A DNA stretch of 10,487 bases, taken from positions 1 through 10,487 of the forward strand of contig CAYVAR010000034.1 of assembly GCA_964449675.1 (NCBI GenBank), given 5' to 3'. The notes under the pieces were generated by a model that did not search any database, was not told the origin of the DNA, and was given only the letters and a program-made list of their open reading frames with translations. Within the stretch, counting starts at the first letter, position 1, and every line of letters begins with the position of its first letter. A program made the translations under genes and the position numbers. Source of the DNA: CAYVAR01 sp964449675 (GTDB lineage: Bacteria; Patescibacteriota; Microgenomatia; UBA10105; UBA927). This document shows, piece after piece, positions 6,842-10,487 of the stretch.

Positions 6842-8248
6842 TTAATTTTTTAAGAGTAGCCCGTCTTCGATCGAATCTATAAGTTTGAGGACTATGTCAT
6901 TTAATCCTTTTTCTTCTAGAGACTCTGGTAAAGAACCAATAATGTTCATTATTGAAACTCTTCTAAATTCCTTTACCATATTTTTAATCTGTAACTCCGG
7001 ATACAAAGCAAAAATTAAACCCTCGATAGTTTCAAAGCCCTTAAAGTACCTAACGATACTTACAGGAACTTTGAACCCATTCCTCTGGAGTAGGTTTAAT
7101 GACTCAACCAGTATCGGTCCCGATTGTTTCTGTTGTTCTAAATATGTTTTAGCGTCGAAAGTATCTGTAATTTTTTTGACTAACAAATCATATTCACTTT
7201 TAACTGCGTTTAGGTTGTCCGAAGAATAAACCCCACATAAAGTAATAAGAGTATTAAAAGATTCAGTGGAATTTCCAGTCATCATTGAACGCAAATATTT
7301 TAATATCAAGATTCGTTCTCTTTTTGAGAGTGTCCCCATTATTCCAAAATCAATAAACACCAATTCTTTGTTTTTAGTGAAAATTATGTTTGCCGGATGA
7401 GGATCGGCATGAAAAAATCCCTGAATGTGGGACATTTCCAGCGTATTTCTAATCAAGTGGCTGACAATCTCTTTTCCATTAAACCCTAATAGTTTCAGTT
7501 CTTTTAAAGTTGCCGAATTTCTCTCCTTATTGGATCGAATAATATGACTGAGATTAAAGCCATCAACATATTCCATTGTCAGCACTCTTGGAGTTGAAAA
7601 CTTTCGATATACTTTTGGCCCTCGTATTCCATCTTTAACAAGTTTTTCTACCTCGTTAAACTTTTCGATATTTGTGGCCTCTAATTCGTAGTTAAGCTCG
7701 TCTTTTGTCCACGATTCAAACTCCTCTACGATATTACTGAGTTTGTTGGAAGGTCTAAATAACATATCAACTAACGATGCTATTTTTCGAAGTATTGATA
7801 AGTCAGACTCGACAAGTTTCTTTGCATTCGGCCTTTGCACTTTTACCGCGACTATAGTTCCATTTTTCAGTGTTGCTTTGTGAACTTGAGCGAAAGAGGC
7901 GGATGCGACAGGAGTTGAATCAAATTCACTGAACAACTCGTCGGTATCAGACCCCAACTCTTGACGAATAACCTCCTCGACTTGGGATTTAGGGAATGAA
8001 GGTACCTCGTCAAGTAATTTATAGAGTTCATTACAATAAGTATCAGGAATAACATCCGGCCTGAGAGCCAACATTTGACCCAGTTTAATAAACACCGATC
8101 CAAGTTTTTCTAACGATTCTCGCAGAAGAACCGCTTTCTTGGAAGTGCCACCATTTTTTCTAAGCCTTACGAACATAGCCCAACCCAAGGGCAAGGAGAC
8201 AGAAAAAATCTCTCCAAGCCGAATAAAACGGCTGATAATGTTTTTCAT
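6842..8248 (-). CDS. ABC1/UbiB (ADCK)-family atypical kinase
   Basis: The product has 468 residues. The family marks are in order: KLGQ (K55-Q58) followed by RPDVIP, the Ala-rich loop PVASASFAQVH (113-123) that replaces a normal glycine loop, VAVKVQRP with the nucleotide-binding Lys136, ELNYELEA (184-191), catalytic loop FFHADPHPANIIF (278-290, D282, N287), and the metal-binding DFG (300-302). A mildly hydrophobic stretch lies at 12-27. No C-terminal pair of membrane helices like that of E. coli UbiB is visible. Family members act as ATPases or kinases supporting isoprenoid-lipid and quinone metabolism. The substrate here is unknown, and no quinone genes are near. It lies nine bases behind the regulator gene, so they form one operon. 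All key residues are present. Confidence 0.92.
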   Translation of the reverse strand: MKNIISRFIRLGEIFSVSLPLGWAMFVRLRKNGGTSKKAVLLRESLEKLGSVFIKLGQMLALRPDVIPDTYCNELYKLLDEVPSFPKSQVEEVIRQELGSDTDELFSEFDSTPVASASFAQVHKATLKNGTIVAVKVQRPNAKKLVESDLSILRKIASLVDMLFRPSNKLSNIVEEFESWTKDELNYELEATNIEKFNEVEKLVKDGIRGPKVYRKFSTPRVLTMEYVDGFNLSHIIRSNKERNSATLKELKLLGFNGKEIVSHLIRNTLEMSHIQGFFHADPHPANIIFTKNKELVFIDFGIMGTLSKRERILILKYLRSMMTGNSTESFNTLITLCGVYSSDNLNAVKSEYDLLVKKITDTFDAKTYLEQQKQSGPILVESLNLLQRNGFKVPVSIVRYFKGFETIEGLIFALYPELQIKNMVKEFRRVSIMNIIGSLPESLEEKGLNDIVLKLIDSIEDGLLLKN

Positions 8249-8257
8249 AGTCTAATT

Positions 8258-8644
8258 TTATACCTTTTGGTTATCTTTCTGCTCGGGCTTTTCATTTTTG
8301 CAATCTCCACAAACAATAATTTTTTGAGAAGACTTTTCAAAAAACCCAATATACGCTTGTGTATCAACTTTTAGCTTTTTATCACAAAGATCACAAGCTG
8401 TATTTTTACTCAGAATTATCGCCTGATACCCAATTATTGAATCTTCGCCTTTGTCAAGATAATTTCTGAGTTTGTTATCGATCGCATCCCAAACATCTCC
8501 ATGAATCTCCAGATAATCCTCCACGAGATTTCTTATGAGATTTGATGTACTAACACGATGTTTTTTCGCTTTAGTAGATACTTTCTCAAAAAGATCTTTT
8601 GAGACCCGGGTGTGTAAAACTTTTTCTTGTTTCTTGTCTTGCAT
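8258..8644 (-). CDS. Ribbon-helix-helix regulator with C-terminal zinc ribbon
   Basis: The product has 128 residues. Residues 8-47 fit a CopG/Arc-type ribbon-helix-helix fold: strand KVLHTRVS, helix KDLFEKVSTKAKKHR, then VSTSNLIRNLVEDYLEI. Residues 80-116 hold two CxxC pairs (C84, C87, C112, C115), probably one zinc site. ATG 8644 is chosen over an in-frame GTG at 8656 because that GTG lies inside the consensus ribosome binding site. The gene is first in an operon with the ABC1 kinase and is preceded by a promoter overlapped by a perfect palindrome, the usual target of a dimeric RHH protein, so autorepression is likely. It could be an antitoxin-like regulator, but the partner encodes a kinase-fold protein, not a recognisable toxin. 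I know no named family for this fusion. Confidence 0.8.
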   Translation of the reverse strand: MQDKKQEKVLHTRVSKDLFEKVSTKAKKHRVSTSNLIRNLVEDYLEIHGDVWDAIDNKLRNYLDKGEDSIIGYQAIILSKNTACDLCDKKLKVDTQAYIGFFEKSSQKIIVCGDCKNEKPEQKDNQKV

Positions 8645-8652
8645 AAAAATAG

Positions 8653-8660
8653 TCACCTCC
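8653..8660 (-). promoter_or_regulatory. Consensus ribosome binding site of the RHH gene
   Basis: The minus strand reads GGAGGTGA, a full match to the anti-16S consensus, eight bases before ATG 8644. It decides the start codon. No comparable site precedes the chromosomal genes to the left. Confidence 0.85.
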
Positions 8661-8668
8661 CTTCAATC

Positions 8669-8684
8669 ACAATGTATACATTGT
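8669..8684. promoter_or_regulatory. Perfect 16-bp palindromic operator
   Basis: ACAATGTATACATTGT is identical to its reverse complement. It overlaps the -10 box of the RHH promoter and lies just upstream of the ribosome binding site. Three CACAAT/ATTGT-type half-sites are spaced through 8668-8695 (a CAATATTG at 8688-8695 forms the outer one), as expected for cooperative RHH dimers. Confidence 0.7.
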
Positions 8685-8707
8685 ATCACAATATTGGGTC
8701 TTGTCAA
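8680..8707 (-). promoter_or_regulatory. Promoter of the RHH-ABC1 operon
   Basis: The minus strand has a perfect TTGACA (8702-8707), 16 bp of spacer, and TACAAT (8680-8685) preceded by TGA, so both -35 and extended -10 elements are present. It is the strongest-looking promoter in the window. The operator covers its -10. Confidence 0.75.
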
Positions 8708-8733
8708 TGGTTCTGTTTTGTTGGTATATTTAA

Positions 8734-8821
8734 GGTGGACTCAGTTTTTAGCGGAATGTGTTTTTTAATGGCGCATTCGGACAGTTGGAACACATTCCTA
8801 ACTGAGTCCACCGGATGCGCC
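8734..8821. repeat. Nested inverted-repeat element, MITE-like or IS remnant
   Basis: GGTGGACTCAGTT (8734-8746) pairs perfectly with AACTGAGTCCACC (8800-8812). Inside it, GGAATGTGTT (8753-8762) pairs perfectly with AACACATTCC (8789-8798). A competing fold uses GGCGCAT (8770-8776) with ATGCGCC (8815-8821), closing an inner hairpin GGAAcacaTTCC extended by GTT/AAC and GGAC/GTCC. The arms look like transposon ends, but no transposase frame fits the space and I see no target-site duplication. It lies upstream of the RHH promoter. Confidence 0.7.
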
Positions 8822-8864
8822 GTTTAAGTTTGGAAAGCTCTTTAAAATTTTTGCGTTTACTTTT

Positions 8865-8889
8865 AGAAATTTTGTGTTACAAAATTTCT
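8865..8889. repeat. 10-bp AT-rich inverted repeat
   Basis: AGAAATTTTG and CAAAATTTCT are perfect arms around a five-base loop, 17 bp left of the right 108-bp copy. No T-run follows directly on either strand, so a terminator role is doubtful. It may be a boundary structure. Confidence 0.45.
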
Positions 8890-8905
8890 TTCGAGCCGAC
8901 ACGTT

Positions 8906-9013
8906 CGGAAGCGCGGCGGGTGGGGGCGCCGCGCTGATAAAAGCGAGCCGAGCGGAGCGAGGCGAGCTAACCTTTGCGAAATTCGGTTCTAACTTTTTCG
9001 TAAATCTCGACCA
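8906..9013 (-). repeat. 108-bp perfect inverted repeat, right copy
   Basis: This is the exact reverse complement of 6597-6704. It contains a perfect 8-bp hairpin, GCGCGGCG (8911-8918) with CGCCGCGC (8927-8934), and then a GCGAG-iterated purine-rich tract (8944-8968). On the plus strand it reads as a recombinase tail in the same direction as the intact recombinase that follows. Confidence 0.97.
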
Positions 9014-9143
9014 AGAGAGAAAAAGAGTCCGTCGAGTTGGAGGCGCTCCGTGCGCCGCCGCCCGCACGGAGCGCCGCAAAGCCCTTTTTATATTCTGCCG
9101 AGAGCTGCCGGAAAAAAGAAGGAAAGAAAACGCAAAAATTTAA
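8907..9143 (+). pseudogene. Serine recombinase 3'-end fragment (right copy)
   Basis: The plus-strand frame carries the same GELTFAKFGSNFFVNLDQ tail as the left copy. It then continues differently (ERKRVRRV, an Ala/Arg-rich stretch encoded by a GC hairpin, and KRRKENAKI) to a TAA at 9141-9143. It lacks the KIARAKNN segment kept by the left copy, so its join to the upstream DNA is at 8906. A formal start exists at 8874, but the preceding residues show no homology. It sits head to tail with the intact recombinase, as if an older recombinase had been lost except for its end. Confidence 0.45.
9042..9075. repeat. 13-bp perfect GC-rich hairpin upstream of the recombinase
   Basis: GGCGCTCCGTGCG (9042-9054) and CGCACGGAGCGCC (9063-9075) are perfect arms around an eight-base CCGCCGCC loop. 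The plus strand then has a five-T run about nine bases on, so it could terminate transcription entering from the left. It could equally be a recombination or mRNA-control structure. It lies in the 144-bp gap between the 108-bp copy and the recombinase start. Confidence 0.6.
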
Positions 9144-9157
9144 GGAAAAATAAAAAT

Positions 9158-10487
9158 GTGAACAAATACATCGCTTATTGCCGAAAATCCAGAGATGAAG
9201 CAGACAAACAAGTTTTATCTATTGAAGCGCAAATCGCCGAACTAAAAGAATTTGCCAAGCGAGAGCATCTGGAAGTTGTCGAATTTATTGAGGAAGCCAA
9301 AACTGCAAAAATGCCAGGGCGCGAGAAATTCGCCGAAGTCATAAAGAAAATAGAGAAAGGCTACGCCAATGGTATTCTCGCTTGGCATCCAGACAGACTT
9401 GCTCGTAATTCAATGGACGGCGGAAAGATTGTCTATTTATTGGATACCGGAAAACTGGTTGATTTGAAATTTCCGACTTTTTGGTTTGATAATACCCCAC
9501 AAGGGAAATTTATGCTTTCAATTGCCTTTGGGCAATCGAAATATTATGTAGACAATCTTTCCGAAAACGTAAAACGAGGATTGCGCCAGAAACTCCGAAA
9601 CGGAGTTTGGCCAGCAAAAGCTCCATACGGTTATCTCAATAATCCCAAAAGCAGAGGAATTGACATTGATCTTGAAAAATCGAAAGCCATCAAACGGGCT
9701 TTTGAAATGTTTGCGGAAGGAAACCATACATTTACGGATATTGCCAAATATCTCCACAAATTTGACTTGAGGCGGAAAAACGGAAAACCACTTCATATCA
9801 ACGAAATCCGGCAAATCCTCTCCAACAAGTTTTACATCGGTATTATGTTCTACAACGGTGAATATCGCGACGGAAATCACAAAACATTTATTTCCAAAGA
9901 ATTATTTCAAAAAGCGGAGGAAGAAATACAGCGAAGAAGCAAACATTTCAAAAAATCCTATCGTTTTCCGTTTTTAGGATTGGCTCGGTGCAGCGAATGT
10001 GGCGCGGCGATCACCGCCGAGCAACACATCAAGTTCTACAAAACCACGAATAGACGTGTTACTTACATTTACTATCGTTGCACTAAAAAACTTGGTTCCT
10101 GTTCCCAAGTACCCATTACAAGCTTTGAGATGGAGGGACAATTAAGAAAAGTTGTTTCTGATGTGGTGTTGCCGCAATCTTGGGCTGATCACTGGTTGAA
10201 ATTTCTAGAACGAGACGAGTTAGCCGAAAAACAATCATCAGAAACGACTATCCAAAATCTCAAAAGAGAAATTCAGGAGATAGATCGAAAACAAGACACT
10301 CTTTTGGATAGTTATCTTGATAGTGTGGTTGACCCCGAAACCTACAAGGCAAAGAAAAACGATTTGTTTGAAACAAAACTGAAATTACAAGAGGAAATCG
10401 TCAAAGTTGAGGAGACGGGTTCGAGTTGGCTCGAACCTATGAGAGAATTCGTAAATTGCGCCTTGCAGGCGCAAAAAATCGCGCGCG
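9158..10487 (+). CDS. Large serine recombinase (3' end beyond the window)
   Basis: The first 443 codons are open to the window edge. The N-terminal resolvase/invertase domain (about 1-135) has YCRKSRD with nucleophile Ser11 and Arg9, then WHPDRLARNSMDGG (76-89) with the conserved DRLARN. The recombinase DNA-binding domain follows (about 150-255, with PYGY at 156-159), then a zinc ribbon with C278, C281, C308 and C315, and a coiled-coil-like charged helix at about 355-420. This order is that of large integrases and transposases that join attachment sites without homology. GTG 9158 is chosen: AGGA lies 11 bases upstream, and the ATG two bases earlier is followed at once by TGA. The last codons (QKIAR) match the left recombinase-tail fragment, so only a short tail is missing. 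All catalytic residues seen are intact. Confidence 0.93.
   Translation, partial: MNKYIAYCRKSRDEADKQVLSIEAQIAELKEFAKREHLEVVEFIEEAKTAKMPGREKFAEVIKKIEKGYANGILAWHPDRLARNSMDGGKIVYLLDTGKLVDLKFPTFWFDNTPQGKFMLSIAFGQSKYYVDNLSENVKRGLRQKLRNGVWPAKAPYGYLNNPKSRGIDIDLEKSKAIKRAFEMFAEGNHTFTDIAKYLHKFDLRRKNGKPLHINEIRQILSNKFYIGIMFYNGEYRDGNHKTFISKELFQKAEEEIQRRSKHFKKSYRFPFLGLARCSECGAAITAEQHIKFYKTTNRRVTYIYYRCTKKLGSCSQVPITSFEMEGQLRKVVSDVVLPQSWADHWLKFLERDELAEKQSSETTIQNLKREIQEIDRKQDTLLDSYLDSVVDPETYKAKKNDLFETKLKLQEEIVKVEETGSSWLEPMREFVNCALQAQKIAR

Noticed and set aside
8645..8656. GTG 8656 as start of the RHH gene
   Set aside because: This GTG is part of the GGAGGTGA ribosome binding site for ATG 8644.
8734..8821. Rho-independent terminator
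   Set aside because: No T-run follows the stem on either strand, and no gene ends next to it.
8914..8930. G-quadruplex in the 108-bp repeat
   Set aside because: Only three runs of two or more G are close together, and the tract is better explained as one arm and loop of a perfect hairpin.
10456..10474. TTGCGCC/GGCGCAA hairpin near the end of the recombinase gene as a terminator or attachment core
   Set aside because: It lies inside the intact reading frame with no following T-run. It may be chance in a GC-rich stretch.
1..10487. CRISPR array, riboswitch or rRNA
   Set aside because: No regularly spaced direct repeats, no recognisable aptamer motif and no rRNA segment were seen on either strand.

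Overview
The window looks like chromosomal DNA of a small-genome bacterium, most likely of the Candidate Phyla Radiation (Patescibacteria, Parcubacteria-like). This is inferred from compact gene packing, tRNA genes without an encoded CCA end, extended -10 promoters with almost no leader, several membrane proteins of unrecognised family, and a large serine recombinase of a kind I associate with these genomes. The standard code fits: TGA ends the polyprenyl synthase gene. No rRNA, ribosomal protein or other phylogenetic marker is present, so the assignment is tentative.

Positions 1-5000 hold ordinary core genes and scattered tRNAs: tRNA-Arg(TCG), a polytopic membrane protein, a convergent 525-residue membrane protein of unknown family, the C-terminal half of a GIY-YIG nuclease, tRNA-His(GTG), a secreted clan GH-A-like glycosidase, then tRNA-Gly(TCC) and tRNA-Arg(TCT), separated by a short repeat. 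Positions 5003-6492 are a two-gene minus-strand operon of a trans-type polyprenyl diphosphate synthase followed by an exported DUF192 protein.

The accessory part starts at about 6597. Two perfect 108-bp inverted copies of one sequence (6597-6704 and 8906-9013) bracket a minus-strand operon: a ribbon-helix-helix/zinc-ribbon regulator followed by an ABC1/UbiB-type atypical kinase. The regulator has a consensus ribosome binding site, a strong promoter, and a perfect 16-bp palindrome over its -10 box, which suggests autoregulation. Between this promoter and the right repeat is a nested inverted-repeat element with two mutually exclusive folds. Immediately right of the right repeat, on the plus strand, is a large serine recombinase that runs off the window (9158 to 10487).

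The 108-bp repeat appears to be a piece of the recombinase gene's own 3' end. On the minus strand the left copy reads as a recombinase tail, and the last 15 bases of the window match its upstream edge in the same reading frame. The window therefore probably ends just before a third copy, inside the recombinase gene. The region reads as a recombinase-associated accessory island, in which a regulator plus ABC1 kinase cargo lies between oppositely oriented recombinase-tail fragments, next to a polyprenyl synthase operon. Mobility and any lipid or isoprenoid link are inferences, not shown by the sequence.
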